From Cedecea neteri (GTDB lineage: Bacteria > Pseudomonadota > Gammaproteobacteria > Enterobacterales > Enterobacteriaceae), in the NCBI RefSeq assembly GCF_000758325.1, contig NZ_CP009459.1, positions 4,526,001-4,590,000 on the forward strand: DNA of 64,000 bases. The letters are read 5' to 3'. The position numbers were made by a program, and so were the translations under genes. Position 1 is the first letter of the stretch; the number at the start of each line of letters is the position of its first letter. The notes beneath the pieces are model-generated. The model made no database searches, was not told where the DNA came from, and saw only the letters and a list, made by a program, of their open reading frames with translations. Positions 9,449-18,976 of the stretch are shown here, one piece after another.

Positions 9449-10377
9449 TGCGCGTAAATCGCCTGACCTTTAGGTGCCGCATAGCCATTAGCTTTAAACA
9501 GCTTTTGGCCTTCTGCGCTGCGCATAAAGTCGATAAACTTCTGCCCCTGCTGCACGCCGTTAGGGGCGTTTTTCAGCACGGCAGCGTAATAGACCAGCGG
9601 CTGGGTATGCAGCACCTGATCTTTCCCGGCGCTGTCCTTGATGGTGAAGCTGACGGTGTCGTACCACTTTTTGGCTTCATCAGGGTTGCTGAGGTTGATC
9701 TCATCCGGCAGCGCAATGTACGGCAGTTTGGCGGAAATCACTTCGCTTTCATACCCGGCGGCGGCGTCAACCTGCCCGCTCTCCAGCCGCGTCAACAGGC
9801 CCCCTTCCAGGCTGACCTGGGCGGGGTTTTGTACTTCCCCCATCACCTCCTTCGCCACGCCCGGCTGCTGGTAATATTTTTCCGCCAGCAGCAGCGTAAA
9901 GACAATGTTCTGCCCTTTAGGATCGTTATACGGATCGGTACGGCCAAACTTCAGCCCCGGCGTCGCCAGCACTTTCAGCCAGCTGGCATCTTTCCCGCTC
10001 GCGGCGGCAAACTGCGGGGCATATTTCCCTTTCGGGCTATAGGCGATAACCATGCTGGTGCTGGCTACCGGCACGGCATCGTCAATCAGCCCGGCATCTT
10101 TCAGGATTTGCATAGGGCCGGGGGTGATGGAGACAAACACATCGGCGGTAATTTTCTTGCTGGCGAGCAGCCGGGCCATTCCGTAAGCGCCCTGCCCTTG
10201 CCCCTGATAATCACCGTGATTTTCTTTGGCAAAGGCCGGGCCGAGGGACTGGTCCATCACCTTGCCCATCGAACCTGCATAGGTGACGCGAATATCGGCA
10301 GAAGCCAGCGCCGAGGCGCTGAAAAGAAGTGAGCAAAGCGCCAGGGCGCCCGCGCTGCGTGCTGAAGTCAAAGCCAT
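9445..10377 (-). CDS. Periplasmic binding protein, molybdate/tungstate (WtpA/ModA-like)
   Basis: 310 residues with a signal peptide (cut after about ALASA, residue 27). The mature domain resembles WtpA/ModA oxyanion-binding proteins, with YAGSMGKV near the N terminus and AAGYESE near residue 200. It should capture molybdate, tungstate or a similar oxyanion in the periplasm for the permease encoded immediately downstream. A ModE-like operator ends 9 bases before the start, and GAGG 5 bases before the ATG serves as ribosome-binding site. Sulfate or another oxyanion cannot be excluded by eye. Confidence 0.8.
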   Translation of the reverse strand: MALTSARSAGALALCSLLFSASALASADIRVTYAGSMGKVMDQSLGPAFAKENHGDYQGQGQGAYGMARLLASKKITADVFVSITPGPMQILKDAGLIDDAVPVASTSMVIAYSPKGKYAPQFAAASGKDASWLKVLATPGLKFGRTDPYNDPKGQNIVFTLLLAEKYYQQPGVAKEVMGEVQNPAQVSLEGGLLTRLESGQVDAAAGYESEVISAKLPYIALPDEINLSNPDEAKKWYDTVSFTIKDSAGKDQVLHTQPLVYYAAVLKNAPNGVQQGQKFIDFMRSAEGQKLFKANGYAAPKGQAIYAQ

Positions 10378-10385
10378 AGCATCCT

Positions 10386-10410
10386 CGTTATATATAAAAA
10401 TACACAGCGA
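10386..10410 (-). promoter_or_regulatory. ModE operator
   Basis: The arms CGTTATATA and TACACAGCG flank 6 bases. This matches the ModE palindrome, in which CGnTATATA-type arms are separated by 6-8 bases. It lies just upstream of the binding-protein start, so molybdate-bound ModE would repress the pair. This supports molybdate or tungstate as the cargo. Confidence 0.75.
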
Positions 10411-10472
10411 TTATCCGCGCCGCTTCGCCGCTAAACAACGAGTTTGTATGATGAATTTATCTGCGGTTGAAG

Positions 10473-12014
10473 TTAAGAGGTACTCCCTCGGGGTGACTTG
10501 ACTCCCAGCCTCTTCGCCAGCCGGTGGAGGTTGGCCACGTCGACGCCGAGCTGCCGGGCACTGGCCGCCCAGTTATTGCCGTGGCGGGCAAGCGATTCCA
10601 GGATCCTGTCGCGCTGAAACGCATCGGTCGCTTCCCGCAGGCTGACAAAATGGGTATCTACAGGCGGACTTTCTGGCTCGTGGGCGACAACATCTGGCTG
10701 ACCGGAAATCTGGAAATGCTGAGGCTGAAGCACTAGCTCGCCCTGCGGATAACCGGCGCGGGCCAGCACAATCGCGCGATAAATGGCGTGTTCCAGCTCG
10801 CGAATATTCCCCGGCCAGCCATACTGCGCCAGAAGCATCCGAGCTGATTCACTCAGCACAATCTGTTTCAGCCCCATTTTCATGCGGCTTTGCTCGCAGA
10901 AAAAGCCGGCCAACAGCACGATGTCCTTTCCCCGCTCGCGTAACGGCGGAACATGCAGCGGAAAAACGCTCAGGCGGTGAAACAGGTCGGCGCGGAATTC
11001 ACCGGCCAGCACCTGCTGGCGAAGATCGCGGTTGGTCGCGGCCAATACCCGTACATCCACGCGCTGGCTGCGGTCGTCCCCTACCCGCTGAATATCGCCG
11101 TACTGCAGCACGCGCAGCAGTTTGGCCTGCAGCGCCAGCGGCAGTTCACCGATTTCATCGAGGAACAGCGTGCCGTTATCCGCCATTTCAAACTTGCCGG
11201 TGCGGTGATGAATCGCCCCGGTAAAAGCGCCCTTCACATGGCCGAACAGCTCACTCTCCGCCACGCTTTCCGGCAGCGCGGCGCAGTTAAGGTACACCAG
11301 CGGACTTGCCACCCTGGCCGATCCGGCGTGAATCGCCCGCGCCACCAGCTCTTTCCCGACGCCCGTCTCGCCGGTAATCAGCACGTTCAGATCGGAGCTG
11401 GCAACAATCTCGATCTCTTTTTTCAGCTGGATGATGCCTGCCGAGCGGCCAATCATCTCCCCGGCGGCCTCCCGCGCAATAGCGGGCTGCACCGTGCCTT
11501 CCGGCGTTTGCTTTTCAAGCTGCTCCAGCAGCAAAGCGTTGTTCAGCGCCCCGGATGCCAGCACGCCAATCAACCTGAGCTCCTCATCGCTGAAGCCGTC
11601 GAACTGATAAGGATCCATGCCGTCCACGGTCAGCGCCCCGATCAGCGTCTGGTCGGCAAACAGCGGCAGCCCCAGGCAGGCGTGAACCTTAAGATCTTCA
11701 TGGTCTGGAATCAGGCCGTCATACGGGTCGGGCAGCTCGCTATCGGCCGGGAAACGCACCACGTCCCCTGCGCGGGCAATGGCCTCCAGCCTCGGATGCG
11801 CATCAACGGCAAAACGCCGCCCCAACACGTCGATGGCAAGGCCGTCTATCGCCAGCGGATAGAAATGCCGCGACTCGTAGCGCAGCAGCGCCGTGGCATC
11901 GCCGCCGAGCAGCTTCCTCAGGGTTCGGATAACGCGGGTAAAGCGATCGGAATGGCTGATGCCGCTCTGCAGTTCGATTGCAATGGCGGCGAGAGAAGAC
12001 ATCGACAGGCTCAT
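10473..12014 (-). CDS. norR: Nitric-oxide-responsive sigma-54 activator NorR
   Basis: 513 residues, slightly longer than E. coli NorR. The N-terminal GAF domain (about 20-165) senses NO at a mononuclear iron; the segment around [10 protein letters not shown] and [10 protein letters not shown] is conserved, including the Cys. The central AAA+ domain has Walker A GETGVGKE, the sigma-54 contact loop GAFTGA and Walker [10 protein letters not shown] Fis-type HTH is at the C terminus. It is divergent from norVW, with three NorR sites and a -24/-12 promoter between. Confidence 0.95.
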   Translation of the reverse strand: MSLSMSSLAAIAIELQSGISHSDRFTRVIRTLRKLLGGDATALLRYESRHFYPLAIDGLAIDVLGRRFAVDAHPRLEAIARAGDVVRFPADSELPDPYDGLIPDHEDLKVHACLGLPLFADQTLIGALTVDGMDPYQFDGFSDEELRLIGVLASGALNNALLLEQLEKQTPEGTVQPAIAREAAGEMIGRSAGIIQLKKEIEIVASSDLNVLITGETGVGKELVARAIHAGSARVASPLVYLNCAALPESVAESELFGHVKGAFTGAIHHRTGKFEMADNGTLFLDEIGELPLALQAKLLRVLQYGDIQRVGDDRSQRVDVRVLAATNRDLRQQVLAGEFRADLFHRLSVFPLHVPPLRERGKDIVLLAGFFCEQSRMKMGLKQIVLSESARMLLAQYGWPGNIRELEHAIYRAIVLARAGYPQGELVLQPQHFQISGQPDVVAHEPESPPVDTHFVSLREATDAFQRDRILESLARHGNNWAASARQLGVDVANLHRLAKRLGVKSPRGSTS

Positions 12015-12058
12015 GGGGAGGCTCCTGGAACGCGGGGCGTTCAGCTTACGCCCGAGTA

Positions 12059-12114
12059 GTCAAAATGACAAACACTAGAGTCATTATGACCAAACAAGAT
12101 AATGTCATTATGAC
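12059..12114. promoter_or_regulatory. Three NorR enhancer sites
   Basis: GTCAAAATGAC (12059-12069), GTCATTATGAC (12080-12090) and GTCATTATGAC (12104-12114) match the NorR core GT-N7-AC with GTCA/TGAC arms. Three tandem sites are what E. coli NorR needs to form its active hexamer upstream of norV. They lie 57 to 112 bases upstream of the GG of the -24 element. Confidence 0.9.
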
Positions 12115-12169
12115 AAAACCACAGAACAAATAAAAAATAAAACCATTAAAAATCAAAATATTAAAAAAC

Positions 12170-12184
12170 TGGCACGATACTCGC
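12170..12184 (+). promoter_or_regulatory. Sigma-54 promoter of norVW
   Basis: TGGCAC at 12170 and the GC at 12183-12184 give the invariant GG-N10-GC spacing of a -24/-12 promoter. It lies downstream of the NorR sites and about 50 bases before the norV start, with an A/T-rich stretch in between the sites and the promoter. Confidence 0.88.
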
Positions 12185-12235
12185 AATAACACAGCCATTG
12201 AAGTACTTAACGCTATGACATCAATGAGGTTCTCA

Positions 12236-13687
12236 ATGGCTATTCAGGTTAAAAACAACATTCAGTGGGTTGGGCAACGTGACTGGGAAGTGCGTGATTT
12301 TCACGGCACGGAATATAAAACGCTGCGCGGCAGCAGCTACAACAGCTACCTCATTCGCGAAGAAAAAACCGTCCTGATCGACACCGTCGACCACAAGTTC
12401 AGCCGCGAGTTTGTGCAAAACCTTGAGCGTGAAATCGACCTTAACACGCTCGACTACATCATTATCAACCACGCGGAAGAAGACCACGCGGGGGCGCTGA
12501 CCGAGCTGATGTCACGCATCCCGCACACCCCCATTTACTGCACCGCCAACGGCATCGATTCGATTAACGGCCATCACCATCACCCGGAGTGGAACTTTAA
12601 GGTGGTGAAAACCGGCGACAGCCTGGACATCGGCAATGGCAAACAGCTGATCTTCGTTGAAACGCCGATGCTGCACTGGCCGGACAGCATGATGACCTAT
12701 CTGACCGGCGATGCGGTGCTGTTCAGCAACGACGCCTTCGGCCAGCATTACTGCGATGAACACCTGTTTAACGACGAAGTGGATCAGACCGAGCTGTTTG
12801 AGCAATGCCAGCGCTACTACGCCAACATCCTGACGCCGTTCAGCCGCCTGGTCACGCCAAAAATTACCGAAATCCTCGGCTTCAACCTACCGGTGGAGAT
12901 GATTGCCACCTCCCACGGCGTGGTCTGGCGCGACAACCCAACGCAAATCGTTGAGCTGTACCTGAAATGGGCCGCCGATTACCAGGAAGACCGCATCACG
13001 TTGTTCTACGACACGATGTCAAACAACACCCGTATGATGGCGGACGCCATTGCCCAGGGCATTCACGAAGTTGACCCGCGCGTGGCGGTGAAAATCTTCA
13101 ACGTAGCCCGCAGCGATAAAAACGAAATACTGACCAACGTGTTCCGCTCCAAAGGCGTGCTGGTCGGCACCTCCACCATGAACAATGTGATGATGCCGAA
13201 AATCGCCGGGCTGGTGGAAGAGATCACCGGGCTGCGCTTCCGCAACAAACGCGCCAGCGCCTTCGGCTCCCACGGCTGGAGCGGCGGCGCGGTCGATCGT
13301 CTTTCTACCCGCCTGCAGGACGCCGGGTTTGAAATGTCCCTCAGCCTGAAAGCGAAATGGCGCCCGGACGGCAACGCGCTGGAGCTTTGCCGCGAACACG
13401 GTCGCGAAATCGCCCGTCAGTGGGCGCTTTCCCCGCTGCCGGTGGATCAGGATGCAACCAGCGTCGCTCCGCTAGCCGAAGAAGCAACGGCTGAATCCAC
13501 CAGCGCCGGCCTCGGCCCCTGCATGCAGTGCAGCGTTTGCCAGTGGATTTACGATCCAACCCTGGGCGAACCGATGCAGGCCGTTGAGCCTGGCACGCCG
13601 TGGAGCGAAGTGCCTGACAGTTTCCTGTGCCCTGAATGTTCGCTGGGCAAAGACGTCTTCGACGAACTGGCAACGGAGGCCAAATGA
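12236..13687 (+). CDS. norV: Anaerobic nitric oxide reductase flavorubredoxin
   Basis: 483 residues counted from the ATG at 12236, chosen because it has GAGG upstream and matches E. coli NorV (VKNNIHWVGQRDW-like start); the frame is open 21 bases earlier. Domains in order: metallo-beta-lactamase-like diiron domain (HAEEDHAG near 79), flavodoxin domain with FMN loop (DTMSNNTR near 260), and C-terminal rubredoxin with two CxxC pairs (CSVC and CPEC). It reduces NO to N2O in the cytoplasm under anaerobiosis, taking electrons from NorW. The stop overlaps the norW start. Confidence 0.96.
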   Translation: MAIQVKNNIQWVGQRDWEVRDFHGTEYKTLRGSSYNSYLIREEKTVLIDTVDHKFSREFVQNLEREIDLNTLDYIIINHAEEDHAGALTELMSRIPHTPIYCTANGIDSINGHHHHPEWNFKVVKTGDSLDIGNGKQLIFVETPMLHWPDSMMTYLTGDAVLFSNDAFGQHYCDEHLFNDEVDQTELFEQCQRYYANILTPFSRLVTPKITEILGFNLPVEMIATSHGVVWRDNPTQIVELYLKWAADYQEDRITLFYDTMSNNTRMMADAIAQGIHEVDPRVAVKIFNVARSDKNEILTNVFRSKGVLVGTSTMNNVMMPKIAGLVEEITGLRFRNKRASAFGSHGWSGGAVDRLSTRLQDAGFEMSLSLKAKWRPDGNALELCREHGREIARQWALSPLPVDQDATSVAPLAEEATAESTSAGLGPCMQCSVCQWIYDPTLGEPMQAVEPGTPWSEVPDSFLCPECSLGKDVFDELATEAK

Positions 13688-14820
13688 ACAAGGGCATTGT
13701 GATCATCGGCTCGGGCTTTGCCGCCCGCCAGCTGGTGAAAAATATCCGCAAACACAGCGCAGACGTGCCCATCCGACTGATTGCCGCCGACAGCGCCGAC
13801 GAGTACAACAAACCGGATTTGAGCCACGTCATCAGTTTAAACCAGCGAGCCGAAGCGATGACTCGCCAGCAGGCTGGCGCATTTGCGGAGCAGTTCAACC
13901 TGACGCTGCACGCCAATAGCTGGGTCAGCAGCCTCGACCCCAACAACAAACTGGTCAACTGCGGCGAGCGGCAGTGGCGCTACGACAAACTGGTGCTGGC
14001 AACCGGCTCTGCCGCCCTGTTGCCGCCCGTTTCCGGCAAAGAGTTGATGACGACGCTCAACAGCCAGCAGGAATATCAGGCCTGCGAAACCCGGCTGCGC
14101 GACGCCCGGCGGGTGATGATCCTCGGCGGTGGGCTGATTGGCAGCGAACTGGCGATGGATTTCTGCCGTGCAGGCAAAGAGGTTGTGCTGGTGGATAACG
14201 CCAGCCACCTGATGGCGTCGCTGCTTCCGGCGGAGGTCAGCGGCCGCCTGCAATCCCGCCTGAATGAGATGGGCGTCGAGCTGCTGTTCAACCAGCGTCT
14301 GGAAGCCGTAAGCCAGATGGAGTCAGGGATGTGCGCCACGCTCAACAACGGGCGTAATCTGCATGTTGATGCAGTGGTGTCCGCCATCGGCCTGCGCCCG
14401 AACGTTGGGCTGGCACAGCATGCAGGGCTTGAGGTTAACCGTGGTATCCAGGTGAACAGCCAGTTGCAAACATCTGACCCGGATATTTACGCCCTCGGCG
14501 ACTGCGCAGAAATCGACGGCAAAGTGCTGCCTTTCCTGCAACCGATTCAGCTCAGCGCGATGACGCTGGCGAAAAACCTGCTCGGAGCGAGCGACGCGCT
14601 TTCCCTTCCGGCGATGCTGGTCAAGGTGAAAACGCCAGAGATGCCGCTGCACCTGGCCGGAGAAACCCAGCGTCGCGACCTGATCTGGCAGATTACCGCC
14701 AGCCCGCAGGGGTTGATTGCCAAAGGGATGGACGCTGCGCAGCAGCTAAGGGCGTTTATCGTTAGCGAGGAATATATGAAGCAGGCGTTTAGTTTGGTGC
14801 GGGAGCTGCAATTAGGCTGA
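13684..14820 (+). CDS. norW: NADH:flavorubredoxin reductase
   Basis: 378-residue FAD-dependent pyridine-nucleotide-disulfide-type oxidoreductase. It has the FAD Rossmann motif ([11 protein letters not shown]) at residue 4, the NADH motif ([15 protein letters not shown]) near 141 and an FAD-binding ALGDCAE motif near 275. It passes electrons from NADH to the rubredoxin domain of NorV. The start is the ATG overlapping the norV stop (ATGA), which matches the E. coli N terminus; the upstream open frame lies inside norV. Confidence 0.95.
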   Translation: MNKGIVIIGSGFAARQLVKNIRKHSADVPIRLIAADSADEYNKPDLSHVISLNQRAEAMTRQQAGAFAEQFNLTLHANSWVSSLDPNNKLVNCGERQWRYDKLVLATGSAALLPPVSGKELMTTLNSQQEYQACETRLRDARRVMILGGGLIGSELAMDFCRAGKEVVLVDNASHLMASLLPAEVSGRLQSRLNEMGVELLFNQRLEAVSQMESGMCATLNNGRNLHVDAVVSAIGLRPNVGLAQHAGLEVNRGIQVNSQLQTSDPDIYALGDCAEIDGKVLPFLQPIQLSAMTLAKNLLGASDALSLPAMLVKVKTPEMPLHLAGETQRRDLIWQITASPQGLIAKGMDAAQQLRAFIVSEEYMKQAFSLVRELQLG

Positions 14821-14848
14821 AGGGAAATGAGCGCAGGGAGCCATTTTT

Positions 14849-15188
14849 CCCCTCACCCCGGCCCTCTCCCCAGAGGGGGAGAGGGAGAAAACAACAAAGC
14901 AGAACAATCGGTAATCTATCCCCTCTCCCCAGGGTGCGAGGGAGAAAACAACAAAGCAGAACAATCGGTAATCTATTCTCTCTCCCCTGTGGGGCGAGAG
15001 AGAAAACAACGCGTCAGAGCAGTAAGCAATCTATCCCCTCTCCCCAGGGGGGCGAGGGAGAAAACAACAATGCAGAACAATCGGTAATCTATTCTCTCTC
15101 CCCTGTGGGGCGAGAGAGAAAACAACGCGTCAGAGCAGTAAGCAATCTATCCCCTCTCCCCGGTGGGGAGAGGGTTAGGGTGAGGGGC
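14849..15188. repeat. C/G-rich palindromic repeat cluster, copy 1 (norW/hcxA)
   Basis: Bounded by CCCTCACCCCGGCCCTCTCC on the left and GAGAGGGTTAGGGTGAGGGG on the right, which are imperfect inverted repeats. Inside are further hairpins of the CCTCTCCCC / GGGGAGAGG type separated by A-rich spacers. A 116-bp unit with two hairpins is duplicated in tandem (phase points 14961 and 15077). It fills the space between convergent genes and has no credible coding capacity. Confidence 0.9.
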
Positions 15189-15194
15189 AAATCT

Positions 15195-16274
15195 TTACAA
15201 CGCCTCAACCTTCTCCAGCGCCGCCAGCAAACTCTCCGGCGACAGCGCCACCAGCAGCGCATGAATCGACTCCCCGGCCTGTAAAGTACGGGTAATCACT
15301 TTATCCAGATCGGCACGATGATGAATATCCACATCCAGCTGCGCCAGTTTGGTTGGCAGGTTGAAACGCTTATAGGCCTGTGTCAGCTGCGCCAGAACAT
15401 CGTCCTGCCCCAGCAGTGCGCTCTGCACCAGAATCCCGTAGGCCACTTTCGTGCCGTGCAGGAAGCGGTCGGTTTGCGGCAGCGTCGTCAGGCCGTTATG
15501 TACGGCATGCGCGGCGGCAACGCGGGTGTAACGTTCGCCCAGGCCGCCCACCATCCCGCCCCCGGCAATAATCGCCTCGACCACATCCAGAAACGCCTGG
15601 CTTAACTTGCCCTGACGCTGATCTTCCAGCGCCTGCTCGCTGCGCTCCAGCAAAACATCACGGATCGCCAGCGCCGCCCCAATGCCGAGACGCACGGTCA
15701 GCGGCAGATTTTCTGGCTGCGGGCTAAGCACCACCGCTTCGTACCACTTCGCCAGCGTGTCGCCGATCCCGGCCAGCAGATACTCCTGCGGCGCACGCAG
15801 GATAATTTCCGGCTCCACCAGCACTAGGTGATTTGCATCGTTGAAAATTTCAAAGCGCAGCGCCTGCCCGGCGTCGTTGTACCACACGGACAGCGGCGTC
15901 CAGGCTGCGCAGGTTGCCGCAATGGTCGGGATCGCCACCACTGGCGCATTCAGTCGACGAGCCACCACTTTCACCGTATCCAGCAACGCCCCGCCGCCGA
16001 GGCCGATCACCACCTGACGTTCACCGGACTCCACCACCAGTCTCTGCACATCGCTTTCGCTGCAGTGCCCGCCAAACTGAATATGCTTCGCACCGGGCAG
16101 CGAAAAAGCCGCCGGAAGGAAAGGCCGGGCCGCCTCAAACGCGCGCTCACCGTAGATCCAGACCGCGTTATTCAGCTGATCTTCGCTGTAAAACTCAGTC
16201 AGACGGGCAAGGCTGCCGGGGTGTGAATAGTAATTAGCGGGGCCGGTAACCACGCGGATAGCGGTGCTGGTCAT
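15195..16274 (-). CDS. hcxA: Hydroxycarboxylate dehydrogenase A (YbdH)
   Basis: 359 residues from the ATG at 16274, which has AAGGAA upstream and matches the E. coli YbdH N terminus (IRVVTGPANYYSHPGS). It belongs to the iron-containing alcohol dehydrogenase / glycerol dehydrogenase superfamily, with an NAD(P)-binding GGGALLDT loop and a metal-binding HAVHNGL segment. E. coli HcxA reduces 2-oxoacids such as 2-oxobutanoate and 2-oxoglutarate. In E. coli it neighbours ybdL (mtnE); here it faces an ABC operon across MetJ boxes. A role in handling 4-methylthio-2-oxobutanoate is a plausible inference. Confidence 0.88.
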   Translation of the reverse strand: MTSTAIRVVTGPANYYSHPGSLARLTEFYSEDQLNNAVWIYGERAFEAARPFLPAAFSLPGAKHIQFGGHCSESDVQRLVVESGERQVVIGLGGGALLDTVKVVARRLNAPVVAIPTIAATCAAWTPLSVWYNDAGQALRFEIFNDANHLVLVEPEIILRAPQEYLLAGIGDTLAKWYEAVVLSPQPENLPLTVRLGIGAALAIRDVLLERSEQALEDQRQGKLSQAFLDVVEAIIAGGGMVGGLGERYTRVAAAHAVHNGLTTLPQTDRFLHGTKVAYGILVQSALLGQDDVLAQLTQAYKRFNLPTKLAQLDVDIHHRADLDKVITRTLQAGESIHALLVALSPESLLAALEKVEAL

Positions 16275-16320
16275 GATGCATTTCCTTTTCTTCGCTGGCG
16301 GGATATATTCTATGCCGATG

Positions 16321-16344
16321 ATATGTCCAGACATCTGGACGGCT
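16321..16344. promoter_or_regulatory. MetJ operator in the hcxA / ABC-transporter promoter
   Basis: Three consecutive 8-mers, ATATGTCC, AGACATCT and GGACGGCT, match the met box AGACGTCT at 5, 7 and 6 of 8 positions and are in exact 8-bp register. MetJ binds two or more tandem boxes cooperatively. The site lies 47 bases before the hcxA start and 107 before the ABC ATPase start. Confidence 0.7.
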
Positions 16345-16450
16345 AATATCATTTTGCTTTATCTTATGCCTTTTCGTTCATTGCCCGCAACCCAGAAGGC
16401 CGTTAAAAATTCGACAGATCAATTCATTAACCCCGGAAGCTGCCGCCGCT

Positions 16451-17956
16451 ATGACCACGCTTAACCGCCTTGAGATGCGAGAAATCTCTATCGCCTTCGC
16501 GGGCTTTAACGCGCTGAGCCAGGTGAATTTCCGGCTGGATGGCGGCTCGGTACATGCTTTGACCGGCGCAAACGGGGCGGGTAAATCCACGCTTATGGCA
16601 GTGCTTTCCGGCGCGCACGAGAGTTACCAGGGCGAAGTGCTGATCGACGGTGAAACGGTGACGATCCGCAACCCGCGTGACGCCAAACGCCTGGGGATCC
16701 ATCTGGTGCAGCAGGAAGTGGACGTTGCTCTGGTGCCGGGCCTCAGCGTGGCGGAAAACATCATGCTCGATAAGCTGGCCGAAACGGGGCATGTCTACCG
16801 CTGGTCGAAAATTTACCGGCAGGCTCGCGAAGCGCTGGCGCAGCTCGACGTGAACATCGATGTCAAAAAGCGCATTGAGCAATGCACCCTGGCGGAAAAA
16901 CAGCAAATCCTGCTGGCACGGGCGCTCTCTCACCACTGCCGTTTTCTGATCCTCGACGAACCCACCGCCCCGCTGGACAGCCAGGAAAGCGAACATCTTT
17001 TCCGCGTCGTGCAGCGGCTACAAAGCAGCGGCATTGGCGTGGTGTTTATCTCTCACCGCATCCATGAACTGAAAGCCATTTGCGACCAGATGACGGTGCT
17101 GCGCGACGGCAAGCTGGTGGACAGCGGCCCGATGGGGCATCTCAGCGGCGAAGAGATTGTCGAGAAAATGCTGGGCCACCAGCTGGACGATATTTATCCC
17201 CCTCACCGCCCGCCGGTTGAGGGCGACACGCTGCTGGCGGTGGAAGGTTTGCATGACGATGCGCTGCTGCGCGACATTTCGTTGCGCCTGCGCAAAGGCG
17301 AAATTCTGGGCATTGCGGGCCTCGCCGGAGCGGGGAAAACCGAGCTTTGCAAAGCGCTATTCGGCGCCACCCGCAGCACGCTTGAGCGTGGCGAACTAAA
17401 AGGCAAGACCTGGCGTCCGACGGACCCGGCGGATTCCGTCACGCGTGGCGTCGTGCTGGTGCCGGAAGAGCGCCGCAAAGAAGGCATTTTCATCGACGAG
17501 TCGGTCACCATGAACCTCGCCGTCAGCGCCGACAGCCAGTTTACCCGCTGGGGGCTGTTCGACTACCGCAAAGCCAGGCGCTGGGCGGAGGAGACCATTC
17601 AGCGGTTGGGCATTCGCACCAGCGGCCCGGCACAAACGCTGCGCCGCCTGTCCGGCGGCAATCAGCAAAAAGTGTCCATCGGCAAATGGCTGCGCAACGA
17701 AGCCGACGTGCTGATTTTTGACGAGCCAACCAAAGGCGTGGACATCAAAGCCAAAACCGATCTCTTCGTGCTGATTGACCAGCTGGCTCGCCGTGGCAAA
17801 GGGGTGATTTACGCCTCCGGCGAATTTGCCGAGCTGGTCGGGCTGTGCGACCGCATTTGCGTGCTGTGGGACGGGCGCATCGTCGCTGAACTGGACGGCC
17901 ATCAGGCCACCGAAGAAACCTTATTACTCTACTCCACCGGAGGAACCCCCGCGTGA
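16451..17956 (+). CDS. Sugar ABC transporter, double ATP-binding subunit
   Basis: 501 residues, two fused ABC domains of the RbsA/MglA type. The first Walker A is GANGAGKST (about residue 39) and the second is a GLAGAGKTE variant (about 290). The second half has LSGGNQQK and Walker B VLIFDEP, while the first-half signature is degenerate, as usual in this family. It powers import by the permease encoded next, whose GTG start overlaps this stop. The promoter contains MetJ boxes, which suggests a sulfur-linked sugar such as methylthioribose; the substrate is an inference. Confidence 0.9.
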   Translation: MTTLNRLEMREISIAFAGFNALSQVNFRLDGGSVHALTGANGAGKSTLMAVLSGAHESYQGEVLIDGETVTIRNPRDAKRLGIHLVQQEVDVALVPGLSVAENIMLDKLAETGHVYRWSKIYRQAREALAQLDVNIDVKKRIEQCTLAEKQQILLARALSHHCRFLILDEPTAPLDSQESEHLFRVVQRLQSSGIGVVFISHRIHELKAICDQMTVLRDGKLVDSGPMGHLSGEEIVEKMLGHQLDDIYPPHRPPVEGDTLLAVEGLHDDALLRDISLRLRKGEILGIAGLAGAGKTELCKALFGATRSTLERGELKGKTWRPTDPADSVTRGVVLVPEERRKEGIFIDESVTMNLAVSADSQFTRWGLFDYRKARRWAEETIQRLGIRTSGPAQTLRRLSGGNQQKVSIGKWLRNEADVLIFDEPTKGVDIKAKTDLFVLIDQLARRGKGVIYASGEFAELVGLCDRICVLWDGRIVAELDGHQATEETLLLYSTGGTPA

Positions 17957-18948
17957 GCAAAGCATTATCCCTTAAGGCCAGCGCGTCCGGCCGCCAGCAG
18001 TTTTTTGACTTTCTCTACAAATGGGGGATGTTGCTCACCGTGGTGGCCCTGGTGGCGCTGTTCGGCATCGCGTCTGACAGCTTCCTTGAGCCGAATAACA
18101 TCATCAATATTCTGCGCTCCATCGCCATCGTGACGGTGATTGCCATCGGCGTGTCTATCTCGCTCACCGTGGGCGGGTTTGATTTGTCCGTCGGCTCGAC
18201 CGCCTCGCTGGCAAACGCGCTGGTGATTTCGCTGTTCGTCTGGCACGGCTTCGGCACCACCGAAGCGATTCTTATCACTTTGGTGCTGTGCACGCTGGTC
18301 GGGCTGTTCAACGCCTTCCTGATCGTGGTGCTTAAAATTCCCGACATGCTCGCTACGCTTGCCAGCCTGTTTGTGATTCAGGGCGTCGCAATGACCTACA
18401 GCTATGGCGGCTCGATCACCAAAAACATGGTTCTGCCGAGCGGCGACATGGCCGAAGGGACGATTCCCGCCGCCTTTGGCCTGCTCGGGCAGGTGCCGAC
18501 CATCGTCATCATCATGCTGGTGGTCACGCTGGTCGCCCAGCTCGCGCTCTCTCTGACCAAACATGGCCGCCGGATGTACGCCATCGGCGGCAACCCGGAA
18601 GCGGCTCGCCTGTCCGGTATTCGCACAACCCGTTATCGCGTGGCGGCCTACGTGCTGGCCTCGCTGCTGGCAGGTTTGGGCGGCATTCTGCTGGCCTCAC
18701 GTATTGGCTCTTCACAGGTCAACGCCGGCGGCGGCTACCTGATGGATGCCGTGGCCGCCGCCTGGATTGGTTTCTCTCTGGCAGGTTCTGGTAAACCTAA
18801 CGCGCTCGGCACGCTGGTGGGCGCGGTGATTCTGGGCGTGCTGCAAAACGGGCTGGTGATGCTCTCCGTACCCTATTACGCGATGGACATTATTAAAGGC
18901 CTGGTGCTGGCTGCCGCGCTGGCGATTACTTACATACAACGACGCTAA
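17953..18948 (+). CDS. Sugar ABC transporter permease (RbsC family)
   Basis: 331 residues from a GTG start that overlaps the ATPase stop. About ten membrane helices and the family signature GGFDLSVGSTASLANAL near residue 75 are present. It forms the inner-membrane channel, probably as a homodimer because no second permease gene exists. It is the second gene of a four-gene operon with ATPase, binding protein and beta-propeller protein. Confidence 0.9.
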   Translation: MSKALSLKASASGRQQFFDFLYKWGMLLTVVALVALFGIASDSFLEPNNIINILRSIAIVTVIAIGVSISLTVGGFDLSVGSTASLANALVISLFVWHGFGTTEAILITLVLCTLVGLFNAFLIVVLKIPDMLATLASLFVIQGVAMTYSYGGSITKNMVLPSGDMAEGTIPAAFGLLGQVPTIVIIMLVVTLVAQLALSLTKHGRRMYAIGGNPEAARLSGIRTTRYRVAAYVLASLLAGLGGILLASRIGSSQVNAGGGYLMDAVAAAWIGFSLAGSGKPNALGTLVGAVILGVLQNGLVMLSVPYYAMDIIKGLVLAAALAITYIQRR

Positions 18949-18976
18949 AACAACAACTTCACACAGGGTAACGACC

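Noticed and set aside
9409-10332. 307-codon open frame opposite the Mo/W-type binding protein
   Set aside because: Shadow of the real gene, which has a signal peptide and a family match.
10953-12059. 368-codon open frame opposite norR
   Set aside because: Gln/Arg-rich shadow of norR; no domain seen.
14849-15188. Possible CRISPR array
   Set aside because: The repeated units are imperfect palindromes and the spacers are themselves repeated, unlike unique CRISPR spacers; no cas genes nearby.
14827-15284. Open frames within repeat copy 1 (Ser/Pro/Gly/Arg-rich peptides)
   Set aside because: They only translate the palindromic repeats; the repeated peptide pattern follows the DNA repeat.
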